Assembly (NCBI GenBank): GCA_016463045.1
Contig: JAEMSB010000028.1
Coordinates: 1-14,832, forward strand
Direction of reading: 5' to 3'
DNA from: Niveispirillum sp.
GTDB taxonomy: Bacteria > Pseudomonadota > Alphaproteobacteria > Azospirillales > Azospirillaceae
Length of the DNA stretch: 14,832 bases
Numbering within the stretch: the first letter of the stretch is position 1; each line of letters opens with the position of its first letter. Made by a program: the position numbers and the translations under genes. Under the pieces are notes generated by a model. That model did not search any database, was not told the DNA's origin, and worked only from the letters and a program-made list of their open reading frames with translations. This document shows positions 6,419 through 14,266 of this stretch, in pieces.

Positions 6419-6770
6419 AACGCTGGACCCGCTGGTCCGCGTTCTGGAAGCGCTCCGTACGCTGGATCCCGACCTGCCCATTCAATATGCGCTGTCATTC
6501 CTGACCATCGCGCAGAATGAAGGGCTGTCGATCCGTGACCTGTCGGAGCGTCTGGGCATCGCGCAATCCTCTGCCTCCCGCAACGTGGCCGCCTTGTCGA
6601 AGTGGCACAGCTTCGGCAAGGCCGGTCACGATCTGGTACAGGCAGAGGAAGACCCGCGTGAGCGCCGGCGCAAGATCATCACCCTGACCGACCGGGGCCG
6701 GGAACTGGCGGCACAGCTGTCCGACCTGATCCAGCCCCATAAAAGCCCGACCCTGCGCCGCACGGCCTGA
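6366..6770 (+). CDS. MarR-family winged-helix transcriptional regulator
   Basis: The protein is 134 aa. ATG 6366 follows an AGGGGAC stretch; ATG 6381 is an alternative start that reduces overlap with the preceding ORF. The winged helix is clear: a helical dimer/N-terminal part (LDPLVRVLEALRTLDPDLPIQYALSFLTIAQ), the HTH LSIRDLSERLGIAQSSASRNVAAL (about residues 54-77), then a wing with EDPRERRRKIITLTDRGRELA, the usual MarR wing with its DxRxRR-like basic turn. The long C-terminal dimerisation helix of full-length MarR proteins is short here. The target is not known. The palindrome at 5709-5722 is the nearest candidate operator, suggesting local or self regulation of the small-ORF cluster. The gene is followed by a bidirectional terminator. 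Confidence 0.85.
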   Translation: MAVTTMPTNPGTAAWHPETLDPLVRVLEALRTLDPDLPIQYALSFLTIAQNEGLSIRDLSERLGIAQSSASRNVAALSKWHSFGKAGHDLVQAEEDPRERRRKIITLTDRGRELAAQLSDLIQPHKSPTLRRTA

Positions 6771-6795
6771 ACCGGGAACGGGTGGCGATAAAGAA

Positions 6796-6833
6796 CAAGG
6801 GGCGGTCCCGACGGGGCCGCCCCTTGCTGTTTT
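6796..6833. terminator. Bidirectional intrinsic terminator
   Basis: CAAGGGGCGG (6796-6805) and CCGCCCCTTG (6817-6826) form a 10-bp stem with an 11-nt loop. TTTT (6830-6833) follows on the plus strand, and TTCTTTAT follows the stem on the minus strand. It lies between the convergent MarR-type gene and tetR and serves both. Confidence 0.88.
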
Positions 6834-6845
6834 CAGCCGCTTATT

Positions 6846-7490
6846 TCAGCGCCCATAGGCGGCCATGAAGACCCGAACCGCCGCGTCCACCCGTGCCTGC
6901 CGCTCCGCATCACCCATCGCGGGCAGGACACCCAGCAGGCCGCGCAGCTGCACATGGCCGTTCAGCAGGCCGAAAAACTGTTCCGCCGCCAGAATCGGAT
7001 CGGGGATGGATAACCGTCCCTCATCATGCTGACGCTTCAGATAGGAAGCCAGACGGGAGAGGGAGACGGCGGGACCGGTTTGATAGAAATGACCAGACAT
7101 CTCGCTCTGCGCCCCCGCCGACAGCATGGTGCGCAGCAGACAGTTCAGCTGCCCTTCCACCATCAGTTCCAGAAAGCGCAGACCCAGATTGGTCAGCACC
7201 TCGGCGGGCGGGGCGGCGGGATCGCCCATGGTGACGGGTTCGGTCATGCGTTCCGACCGGCGCACCACCATGGCATCGAACAGCCGGTCCTTGGCGGAGA
7301 AATGCTTGTAGATGGTCTGCTTGGATACGCCCGCCACCTCGGCCACGCGGTCCATGCTGGCGCCATAACCTTCGCGGGCAAAGACATCCTCGGCGGCGTC
7401 CAGGATGGCGTCGCGCTTGGTCATGTCCAGGGGCCGTCCGGCCCCCCGGCGCCCCTCGCGTACCTCGTCGGCCACCATGCTCACGGTCAT
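6846..7490 (-). CDS. TetR-family repressor of the EmrAB-type efflux operon
   Basis: The protein is 214 aa. ATG 7490 is chosen because GGAG lies 6 nt upstream; the in-frame ATG at 7502 would add four residues but has its purine stretch too close. The N-terminal DNA-binding domain is typical of TetR: RDAILDAAEDVFAREGYGASMDRVAEVAGVSKQTIYKHFSAKDRLFDAMV (about residues 25-75), with KQTIYKHF as recognition-helix signature. The C-terminal half is a helical ligand and dimer domain with HFYQTG and AAEQFFGLLNG elements seen in repressors of drug pumps. It is the last gene of the emrA-emrB-tetR unit, 15 nt after the emrB stop. The position predicts negative autoregulation through the palindrome ahead of emrA. 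The ligand is unknown. Confidence 0.92.
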   Translation of the reverse strand: MTVSMVADEVREGRRGAGRPLDMTKRDAILDAAEDVFAREGYGASMDRVAEVAGVSKQTIYKHFSAKDRLFDAMVVRRSERMTEPVTMGDPAAPPAEVLTNLGLRFLELMVEGQLNCLLRTMLSAGAQSEMSGHFYQTGPAVSLSRLASYLKRQHDEGRLSIPDPILAAEQFFGLLNGHVQLRGLLGVLPAMGDAERQARVDAAVRVFMAAYGR

Positions 7491-7505
7491 GACACACTCC
7501 ATCCC

Positions 7506-9107
7506 TCAATGCCCGCCCAGATCGGCAGCGCCCCGCATCACGGGCCGCTTCACGAAGGGCAGGGTCAGCAGCGCCAGGGTGAAGACCACGCCCATGGCCA
7601 GGAACAGGTCGGAGAAGGTCATCACCGTCACCTGTTTCTGGATGGTCGCGGCCAGCACCGGCAGACCGGCGGTGGCCGGGTCGGCCCCCGTGGCATCCGC
7701 CACCCGCGCCCCGACACCGGACAGGAAGTTTTGCACCTCAGGCCGGGTCGGGTCGATCCAGTCATAAAGCACGCGGCCATGTTGGGCCATACGCTCCGTG
7801 ATCAGGGTGTTGATCTCGGCTAGGCCAAAGGCGCCGCCCAGATTGCGCATCAGGTTGAACAGGCCGGAGGCATTGGGCACCTGATGCGCCGGCAGGGTGC
7901 CCATGGCCAGCGAAGTGATGGGGATGATGCAGAACATCAGGCCCACACCCCGGATCATCTGCGGCACCAGCAGCTGGTCGAACTGCCAGTCGGCGGTGAC
8001 GGGGACGGAGATGTAAAAGCTGGTGGCCAGCAGGGTGAAGCCGATGGCCAGCACCTTGCGCACATCCATCTTGGAAGACAGCATGCCGGCGATGGGGGAG
8101 GACAAGAACTGACAGATGCCTGTCACCACCATGGTCGACCCGATCTGCTGTGCATTCAGGCCGCGCACCTGCCCCAGATAAAGCGGCAGCATATAGACCG
8201 AGCCATAAAGCCCGATGCCGATGACGAAGCCATAGATAGAACCCATGGCGAAATTCACATTGCGCAGGGCGCTCAGGTCGACAATGGCCTTTTCATAGGT
8301 TAGGACCCGCCAGAAGAAGCCGATCCCGGCAATCAGGGACAGCAGGGCAAAGTCGCGGATCGTTTGATCCTGAAACCACTGCTCCCGCGCGCCTTCCTCG
8401 ATCACGTAATCCAGGCTGGCCAGGAACAGGGCCATCAGGGCGATGCCGGGCAGGTCGATGCCTTTCAGCAGGGAAAAGTTCGGCTTGTCGATATCGATGC
8501 AGGTCCAGACGATGGCCGCCACGGCCAGGCCCGGCACCAGATTGATCATGAACAGCCAGTGCCAGGAAAACTGCTCCGTCAGGAAGCCGCCCAGCGTCGG
8601 CCCGACCGTGGGGCCCAGCGTGGCCACCAGACCGATGACGACCGTCACGGGCGCGCGGCGGGCCGGGGGAAAGGCGGTGAAGCTGGTGGCGAACACGGTG
8701 GGGATCATCCCGCCACCGATAAAGCCCTGCAAGGTACGCCACAGCACCAGTTCCTCCAGCGAGGAGGATTGGGCACACAGCATGCTGGTGATGGTGAAGC
8801 CCAGCGCCGCCACCGTGAACAGCACACGGGTGGACAAAAGCCGCGTCAGGTAACCCGACAGCGGGATCATCACGACTTCGGCGATCAGATAGCTGGTCTG
8901 GACCCAGACAATCTCATCGGCGCTGGCCGCCACGCCGGCCTGGATCTGGCGCAGGCTGCTGGCCACGATCTGGATATCCAGGATGGCCATGAACATGCCG
9001 AACACCATGGCGACGAAACCGACCAGGGTCCGCTTCGATATGCCCGCCGTGATGGGCGGCGGCTCTACAGCCGGGATACTGTCCAGCGTGGCGGCGGTGC
9101 TGCTCAT
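7506..9107 (-). CDS. emrB: DHA2-family (14-TM) multidrug efflux MFS transporter, EmrB-like
   Basis: The protein is 533 aa, the usual length for EmrB/QacA-type proton-coupled exporters. It has about fourteen hydrophobic helices. Family markers: MFMAILDIQIVASSL in the first helix (the LDxTIV-type D1 motif), the motif A-like loop after helix 2 (PLSGYLTRLLSTR), GFIGGGMIPT in helix 4, and the antiporter motif C GPTVGPTLGG followed by FSWHWLFMINLVPG, a DHA2 signature. Its ATG overlaps the emrA stop by 4 nt (ATGA), so translation is coupled. It should work with EmrA as the inner-membrane component of a pump exporting hydrophobic toxic compounds. No outer-membrane TolC-like gene is in the window. The exact substrate cannot be read from sequence, so the symbol is by family. 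Confidence 0.93.
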   Translation of the reverse strand: MSSTAATLDSIPAVEPPPITAGISKRTLVGFVAMVFGMFMAILDIQIVASSLRQIQAGVAASADEIVWVQTSYLIAEVVMIPLSGYLTRLLSTRVLFTVAALGFTITSMLCAQSSSLEELVLWRTLQGFIGGGMIPTVFATSFTAFPPARRAPVTVVIGLVATLGPTVGPTLGGFLTEQFSWHWLFMINLVPGLAVAAIVWTCIDIDKPNFSLLKGIDLPGIALMALFLASLDYVIEEGAREQWFQDQTIRDFALLSLIAGIGFFWRVLTYEKAIVDLSALRNVNFAMGSIYGFVIGIGLYGSVYMLPLYLGQVRGLNAQQIGSTMVVTGICQFLSSPIAGMLSSKMDVRKVLAIGFTLLATSFYISVPVTADWQFDQLLVPQMIRGVGLMFCIIPITSLAMGTLPAHQVPNASGLFNLMRNLGGAFGLAEINTLITERMAQHGRVLYDWIDPTRPEVQNFLSGVGARVADATGADPATAGLPVLAATIQKQVTVMTFSDLFLAMGVVFTLALLTLPFVKRPVMRGAADLGGH

Positions 9108-10201
9108 GGCCGCACCGCGACCTGCTGGGGAATGGCCGTGTCGGCCTTGGCGATGCCGATCAGGTCACGCCCGTCATGACGGGTATCCACACTGACCTCC
9201 ACCGACAGGCCGGGGCGCAGACGGCCGGCCAGCGGCCCATCCTTGGGCAGGGCCACGCGCACGGGCACGCGCTGCACGATCTTGGTGAAGTTGCCGGTGG
9301 CGTTTTCCGGGGGCAGCAGGCTGAACTGCGCGCCCGATGCAGGCGACAGGCTGTCAATCCGACCCTCAACCTTCATGCCCGGATAGGCATCGATCGACAG
9401 TTCCACAGGCTGACCCACACGCAGGCGACCGATCTGGGTTTCCTTGAAATTGGCGGTGATATAGGCGTCCTGGACGGGGACCAGGGCCATCAGCTGTGTC
9501 CCGGCCTTCACGAACTGTCCCACCCGTGCCCCGGAACTGCCGATCACACCGGCGATGGGCGCGCGGATCACGCTTTTCTCCAGGTCATTCTCCGCCAGCA
9601 CCAGGGCGGCATTCGCCTCCTCCAGCGCTGCTTCGGCCTTGGCCCGTTCGGTGGACAGAACCGACAGCTGATCACGTTCGGCGGTCAGGGCCGCCTGCGC
9701 CTTGGTCAGGGCGGCGCCGGCCTTCTGTGCGTCGGCCTGGGTGGTGGCCAGTTTCTGCTGGCTGGCGAATTCTCGGGTGGCAAGCGCGGTATAGCGCTGG
9801 GCATCGGCGCCGGCCCGACGCTGCTCGGCCTGGGCGGCGGCGACACCGGCATCGGCCTGACGGATCAGGGCGCCGGACAGGGTCAGGCGGCTGTCGATAT
9901 TGGCGATGGCAGCGGCGGCGGCATCGCGGCGGGCGCGGGCCTGATCAGCCTTGGCCGCCAGGTCGCGGTCATCCAGGCGCAGCAGCACATCGCCCGCCTG
10001 CACCATCTGGTTTTCCACCACCTCCACCGCGCCGACATAGCCTTCGACACGCGGGCTGATCATGGTGATGTCAGCCTCCACATAGGCGTTGTCGGTCGCC
10101 TCCTGGAACCGCGCCACGGACCACCAATGCCAGCCGCCATAGGTACCGGCAACCAGCAGCGGCACGGCCAACGCCAAGGCCAAGGCCATCTTCCTGTTCA
10201 T
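9104..10201 (-). CDS. emrA: HlyD/EmrA-family periplasmic adaptor of the efflux pump
   Basis: The protein is 365 aa from ATG 10201, which has AGGAA about 8 nt upstream and gives a sensible N-terminus. An upstream in-frame start would extend it by 28 residues across the operator. One membrane anchor covers about residues 5-25 (MALALALAVPLLVAGTYGGW). TDNAYVEADITMISPRVEGYV is the first lipoyl half, typical of EmrA. Residues about 90-200 form a long alanine- and glutamine-rich coiled-coil hairpin. IRAPIAGVIGS is the second lipoyl half, and the rest is the beta-barrel with AYITANFKETQI. It bridges EmrB to an outer-membrane channel. As first gene of the operon it follows the palindromic operator. 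Confidence 0.93.
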   Translation of the reverse strand: MNRKMALALALAVPLLVAGTYGGWHWWSVARFQEATDNAYVEADITMISPRVEGYVGAVEVVENQMVQAGDVLLRLDDRDLAAKADQARARRDAAAAAIANIDSRLTLSGALIRQADAGVAAAQAEQRRAGADAQRYTALATREFASQQKLATTQADAQKAGAALTKAQAALTAERDQLSVLSTERAKAEAALEEANAALVLAENDLEKSVIRAPIAGVIGSSGARVGQFVKAGTQLMALVPVQDAYITANFKETQIGRLRVGQPVELSIDAYPGMKVEGRIDSLSPASGAQFSLLPPENATGNFTKIVQRVPVRVALPKDGPLAGRLRPGLSVEVSVDTRHDGRDLIGIAKADTAIPQQVAVRP

Positions 10202-10435
10202 GGGTCTATTCCTGGTCTGAATATTTACGGAACTGGACAGTCCAGTATTGAAACGCAAAATGCGCCTTGTCCGACTGGCGGTCAATCCGGATTAATGGAC
10301 TGAGTGGTTTGATAATCGCCGCGACAGGCATGCGATGGCTGCATACTCACCGGAAGGACATACGGGCGGGCTTGCGGGACAAGGTCGTTTACCGCTTACT
10401 GCTTTCTGTGACGGGGCATCACAAGGGGCGTTCTT
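10202..10435. other. Divergent intergenic region between emrA and the FliL-like gene
   Basis: Besides the operator and emrA promoter, the plus strand offers TTGTCC (10267-10272) with GATTAA (10290-10295) at 17-nt spacing, and a better -10-like GATAAT at 10311-10316 without a matching -35. Either would leave a leader of over 100 nt for the FliL-like gene. A possible operator half-site, GGACTG, occurs at 10297-10302. Nothing else is visible in it. Confidence 0.35.
10222..10253 (-). promoter_or_regulatory. Promoter/operator of the emrA-emrB-tetR operon
   Basis: ACTGGAC-A-GTCCAGT (10232-10246) is a perfect inverted repeat with 7-bp arms around one A, of the size bound by TetR-family dimers. On the emrA strand it is flanked by TAAATA (10222-10227) as possible -10 and TTTCAA or TCAATA (10246-10253) as poor -35, so bound repressor would block RNA polymerase. 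The operator lies 31 nt before the emrA ATG. Assigning it to the operon's own TetR protein is inference. Confidence 0.75.
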
Positions 10436-10861
10436 ATGAAGGTGCGGATGGCGGACAGGCGCCAGATCCTGGGGCTTGGCATGGCGGTACTGACCGGCAT
10501 GGCCTTGCCGGGACAGGCCTTGGCGGAAGGCAGCCCAGCCGATGATCCCAAACTGCGCTTCATCAATGTCCCGCCCCTGTTGCTGCCGGGTAAGGAGCGC
10601 TATGCCTTCATCCGGCTCGTCATGCAGCTGGTGGTGCGCAGGACGGAACAATTGCCGGCGGAATCGGCATTGGTCACCGCCTATATGCCGCGCATCGTCG
10701 GCAAGCTGACAGAGGAACTGCCGGTCGATGGCAGCCTGACGCGCAATTCCGGGCCCAACGAACTGGCCGATGTGAAGCGCCATGTCCGCAATCTGGCCAA
10801 TGACATTATCGGCCAGCCCGTGGTCGAGGATGTGCTGATCACCAGCCTGCTGACCGGTTGA
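10436..10861 (+). CDS. Small exported FliL-like protein
   Basis: The protein is 141 aa. ATG 10436 has AAGGGG about 6 nt upstream. Residues 1-30 form an export signal: MADRRQILGLGMAVL has a twin-arginine-like RRQIL start before the hydrophobic core, ending in the AxA site QALA, so Tat export is possible. The mature part begins LRFINVPPLLLP. It continues with a beta strand (RYAFIRLVMQLVV) and a long helix region DVKRHVRNLANDIIGQPVVEDVLITSLL, a layout like the periplasmic domain of FliL. The similarity is weak and no flagellar gene is present, so a function should not be assumed. It is divergent from emrA across a 234-nt gap. Its stop codon directly abuts the mutS stop codon. Confidence 0.75.
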   Translation: MKVRMADRRQILGLGMAVLTGMALPGQALAEGSPADDPKLRFINVPPLLLPGKERYAFIRLVMQLVVRRTEQLPAESALVTAYMPRIVGKLTEELPVDGSLTRNSGPNELADVKRHVRNLANDIIGQPVVEDVLITSLLTG

Positions 10862-13582
10862 TCAGCCCAGCAGACCCCGCAGCCGGTACAGCGCATCCAA
10901 CGCCTGACGGGGCGTCAGCTCATCCGGGTTGATGGTGCGCAATTCCGTCTCCACCACAGACGGTTCCGGCTCCGAAACGACCTGACGCGGGGCGGGTTTC
11001 GCGGCCATGGCGGCGAACAGGGGCAGATCATCGGCCAGCCGGCTTGCAGCACTGGCCTGATCACCGTTCTCCAGGATTTGCAAGACCTGTTCCGCACGCG
11101 AAATGACCTGCGGCGGCAGCCCGGCCAGACGCGCGACATGGATGCCATAGGACCGGTCAGCGGCACCGGCAGCCACCTCATGCAGGAAGATAACGTCGCC
11201 ACGCCATTCCTTGATCCGCATCGTGTGACAGGACAGGTCGGGTAGTTTGGCCGACAGGGCCGTCAGTTCATGATAATGCGTGGCAAACAGGCCGCGACAG
11301 CGCGCCGCCTCATGCAGATGTTCAACGCAAGCCCAGGCGATGGACAGACCGTCAAAGGTGGCGGTGCCGCGCCCGATCTCATCCAGGATGACCAGCGAAT
11401 GGCGGGTGGCCTGGTTCAGGATGGTGGCGGTTTCCACCATTTCCACCATGAAGGTGGAGCGTCCGCGGGCCAGATCATCGGCGGCACCCACACGGCTGAA
11501 CAGCTTGTCCACGGTGCCAATGCGGGCCGTGCGGGCCGGCACATAGGACCCCATCTGCGCCAGCACCGCGATCAGGGCATTCTGGCGCAGGAAGGTGGAT
11601 TTACCGGCCATGTTGGGACCGGTCAGCAGCCACAGGCGCTGTCCCGGCGACAGGTCGCAATCATTGGCCACGAATGGCCCCCCGCCATTTTCCGTCAGCG
11701 CCAGTTCGACCACGGGATGCCGCCCGCCGCGCACGTCAAAGGACAGGTCATTGGCCATTTCGGGCCGGCACCAGCCGCCATCCACGGCCAGATCGGCCAA
11801 GGACGCGGTGACATCCAGGGTCGCCAGCGCACGGGCCGTGGTGGCGATCGGGTCGGCCAGATCGATGACAGCCTTCACTAGCTGCCCAAAAATCTCCAGC
11901 TCCAGCGCCAGGGACCGGTCGCCCGCTTCGGCCACCTTGCGTTCCAGTTCCGACAGGGCGACGGTGGTGAAGCGCACAGCCCCCGCCATGGTCTGGCGGT
12001 GAATGAAATCAGCTCGGTGCTTTTCCGACATCAGCTTGTCGGCATGAACCGCCGTGACCTCGATATAATAGCCCAGCACATTGTTATGCCGGATCTTCAG
12101 GGACGCGATGCCGGTGGCGTCCACATATTGCGCCTGAAGATTGGCGATATGTCGGCGGCTGTCATCGCGCAGCGCCCGCAATTCATCCAGCGGACCGGAA
12201 TATCCCGCCGCCACAAAGCCGCCATCGCGGGCCAGCATAGGCAGATCGGGGCCCAGGGCGCGCGACAGAAGCGCAATCAGCGCCTCATGATCGGCCCCCT
12301 GCCCACCCGCCAGACCATCGACGATGCGGGCCATGCCCGGCGGCAGGGGCGTGCCGATGCCGCCATTGCCATAAGCCAAGCGCCCGCGCAGGGACACGGC
12401 CCGTTCCAGCGCATCGCGCACGGCAGCCAGATCGCGCGGGCTGCCTCGGTCCAGCGTCAGGCGGGTCAGGGCGCGTTCGACATCGGGCGTGCGACGCAAT
12501 TCCTCACGGATATCAACGCGCAAGGGCGTTTCACCGGCCAGATAGGCCACCATGTCCAGCCGCCGCTCAATGCGCGCCGGATCGGTCAGGGGGGCCGACA
12601 GCCGTCCGGCCAGCAGCCGGGCACCAGCCCCCGTAACGGTGCGGTCGATGGCGGCCAGCAGGCTGCCGCGCCGTTCACCGGTCAGGGTGCGGGTCAGTTC
12701 CAGGTTGCGGCGGGTGGCGGGGTCGATCTCCATCACCTGGCCGGCCGCCAGACGGCGCGGCACGTCAAAGCGTGGCAGACGACCCTTCTGCGTCAGTTCC
12801 ACGTAATCAACCAGGGCGCCCGCAGCCGCCACCTCCGCCCGGCCAAAGGCACCGAACGCATCCAGGGTGCCGACATTATAGAGCGCCAGTAGGCGCTTGC
12901 GCCCATTCTCGCTGTCGAATCGCGCATTGGGCTGAATGGTCAGACGCGCGCGCCATTCATCCCAGAGCGGTGACAGCTCCTCCACCTGGCTCAACCGTTC
13001 CGGCAGCAGCAATTCGCCGGGCGACAGGCGGGCCAGCAGCGAAGGCAGATTGGCACGTTCCACCGGCGACAGGGTCAACTCGCCCGTGGACAGGTCGAGC
13101 CAGGCAAGCGCCCCCTCGCCCCCTGCCTCTGCCAGTGCCGCCAGATAATTGTTGGAGCGCGCATCCAGCAAGCCATCCTCGGTGATGGTGCCGGGGGTGA
13201 CCACGCGCACCACATCGCGGCGGACCACCGATTTACTGCCGCGCTTCTTGGCCTCTGCCGGGTCTTCGGTCTGTTCACAGATGGCAACGCGGAAGCCGGC
13301 GCGGATCAGGCGGGACAGGTATTGTTCATGGGAATGCACAGGCACGCCGCACATGGGGATGTCTTCCCCCTGATGCTGTCCACGCTTGGTCAGGGTGATG
13401 TCGAGCGCGGCCGCCGCCTGCACCGCGTCGTCAAAGAACAGCTCATAGAAATCGCCCATGCGGTAGAACAGCAGCGAGCCTGGATGCTGCCGCTTGATCT
13501 CCAGATATTGCGCCATCATGGGGGAGACGGAGGCGCTGGCGGTGCTGTCGGGGCGGGTGCTGCTGTCGGTCACGTGGGTCAT
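10862..13582 (-). CDS. mutS: DNA mismatch repair ATPase MutS
   Basis: The protein is 906 aa from ATG 13582; a TTG at 13633 would add 17 residues with no support. The MutS1 mismatch-sensing motif is intact: GDFYELF, with F45-Y46-E47 as the F-x-E wedge. The connector, lever and clamp domains follow with family-typical segments (MCGVPVHSHEQYL, RVVTPGTITEDGLL, FDVPRRLAAGQVMEID). The ABC-type ATPase has Walker A GPNMAGKST (about 655-663), Walker B VILDEIGRG (D734/E735) and the ATHYHEL segment downstream. The C-terminus ends with the helix TPRQALDALYRLRGLLG for dimer or tetramer contact. It scans duplex DNA for mispairs and recruits MutL. The ribosome site is weak. The gene follows the PAS-fold gene by 47 nt with no terminator seen between them. 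Everything expected in an active protein is present. Confidence 0.98.
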   Translation of the reverse strand: MTHVTDSSTRPDSTASASVSPMMAQYLEIKRQHPGSLLFYRMGDFYELFFDDAVQAAAALDITLTKRGQHQGEDIPMCGVPVHSHEQYLSRLIRAGFRVAICEQTEDPAEAKKRGSKSVVRRDVVRVVTPGTITEDGLLDARSNNYLAALAEAGGEGALAWLDLSTGELTLSPVERANLPSLLARLSPGELLLPERLSQVEELSPLWDEWRARLTIQPNARFDSENGRKRLLALYNVGTLDAFGAFGRAEVAAAGALVDYVELTQKGRLPRFDVPRRLAAGQVMEIDPATRRNLELTRTLTGERRGSLLAAIDRTVTGAGARLLAGRLSAPLTDPARIERRLDMVAYLAGETPLRVDIREELRRTPDVERALTRLTLDRGSPRDLAAVRDALERAVSLRGRLAYGNGGIGTPLPPGMARIVDGLAGGQGADHEALIALLSRALGPDLPMLARDGGFVAAGYSGPLDELRALRDDSRRHIANLQAQYVDATGIASLKIRHNNVLGYYIEVTAVHADKLMSEKHRADFIHRQTMAGAVRFTTVALSELERKVAEAGDRSLALELEIFGQLVKAVIDLADPIATTARALATLDVTASLADLAVDGGWCRPEMANDLSFDVRGGRHPVVELALTENGGGPFVANDCDLSPGQRLWLLTGPNMAGKSTFLRQNALIAVLAQMGSYVPARTARIGTVDKLFSRVGAADDLARGRSTFMVEMVETATILNQATRHSLVILDEIGRGTATFDGLSIAWACVEHLHEAARCRGLFATHYHELTALSAKLPDLSCHTMRIKEWRGDVIFLHEVAAGAADRSYGIHVARLAGLPPQVISRAEQVLQILENGDQASAASRLADDLPLFAAMAAKPAPRQVVSEPEPSVVETELRTINPDELTPRQALDALYRLRGLLG

Positions 13583-13629
13583 AGGTCTGCCGGAAGGGGC
13601 CGCCACCCTAGCACCCTGCCGCTGCTGCC

Positions 13630-14193
13630 TCAAACCGTCAGTGGGGCCGCCTCGAACGAGACCAGTTGATCCTCCACCACCTCATCGGCAGGACGCAGCA
13701 GGGGGGAGGCGCGGTGGCGGACAGAAGCGCCCATCAGCCCGCAGAGCAGCATGTCGATGCGGCCCGGCTGATGATTGGACAGCGGCAGGATGACGGCATC
13801 CAGCCGCAGCCGCCCGCGCCGCGTATTGACCAGGGCGGAACTGGCCACAGGACAGGCCTCCTGGCTGGCCCGGTCCATCCAGTGCCGCCAATGGTCACCC
13901 AGATGGGCGGGCCAGGATTGGCGCAGGGTGCTGCCCGTCAAGGCACGCCCGAACAGGCCATCCAGGCCGGTACCCACCAGACGGTAACGGTAGTCCCCGG
14001 TCATAACGTCCAGCAGCATGACCCAGGGCAGCAAAGGCTGCATGTCGGCGGGGTTCAGGTCATTGCGGGCGGGTGCCGCCCGTCCGGCCCCGCGCACACG
14101 GGCCCAGTATTCGACAAGGGCGCGCAACCGGCCATCGACAATGGCATCCGCGGCAATCCCCGTCATGTCCTGGACATTGGCAACGCCACTCAC
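13630..14193 (-). CDS. PAS-fold regulatory protein (PAS_5-like)
   Basis: The protein is 187 aa from GTG 14193, preferred because GGAG lies 6 nt upstream; a distant in-frame ATG at 14250 would add 19 residues with poor support. The pattern RALVEYWARVRGAGRAAPARNDLNPADM, then LLPWVMLLDVMTGDYRYRLVGTGLDGLFGRALTG, is typical of the short single-domain PAS_5-type proteins common in Rhodospirillales. After that come a helix pair and strands RLRLDAVILPLS and GRIDMLLCGLM. No output domain is present, so it probably senses a ligand or acts through partners. Its order before mutS may place the two in one transcript. The ligand and role are unknown. Confidence 0.85.
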   Translation of the reverse strand: MSGVANVQDMTGIAADAIVDGRLRALVEYWARVRGAGRAAPARNDLNPADMQPLLPWVMLLDVMTGDYRYRLVGTGLDGLFGRALTGSTLRQSWPAHLGDHWRHWMDRASQEACPVASSALVNTRRGRLRLDAVILPLSNHQPGRIDMLLCGLMGASVRHRASPLLRPADEVVEDQLVSFEAAPLTV

Positions 14194-14213
14194 ATCACAC
14201 TCCGCACCCCAAG

Positions 14214-14230
14214 GCCGGCTGTTCGCCGGC
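14214..14230 (-). repeat. GC-rich hairpin between acyltransferase and PAS-fold genes
   Basis: GCCGGC (14214-14219) and GCCGGC (14225-14230) can form a 6-bp stem with a 5-nt loop. No T-tract follows on the minus strand, so termination would be weak. It lies 37 nt after the acyltransferase stop and 21 nt before the chosen PAS-gene start, in a 73-nt gap. Confidence 0.35.
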
Positions 14231-14266
14231 GGGGGACAGAATGCACCCACAGGGGTAAAGAAAGCC

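Noticed and set aside
9176..10303. 375-codon plus-strand ORF opposite emrA
   Set aside because: It is a Gly/His/Gln-rich shadow of emrA, and it also crosses the palindromic operator.
11999..12892. 297-codon plus-strand ORF inside mutS
   Set aside because: mutS motifs on the minus strand account for the coding signal; this frame has no recognisable domain.
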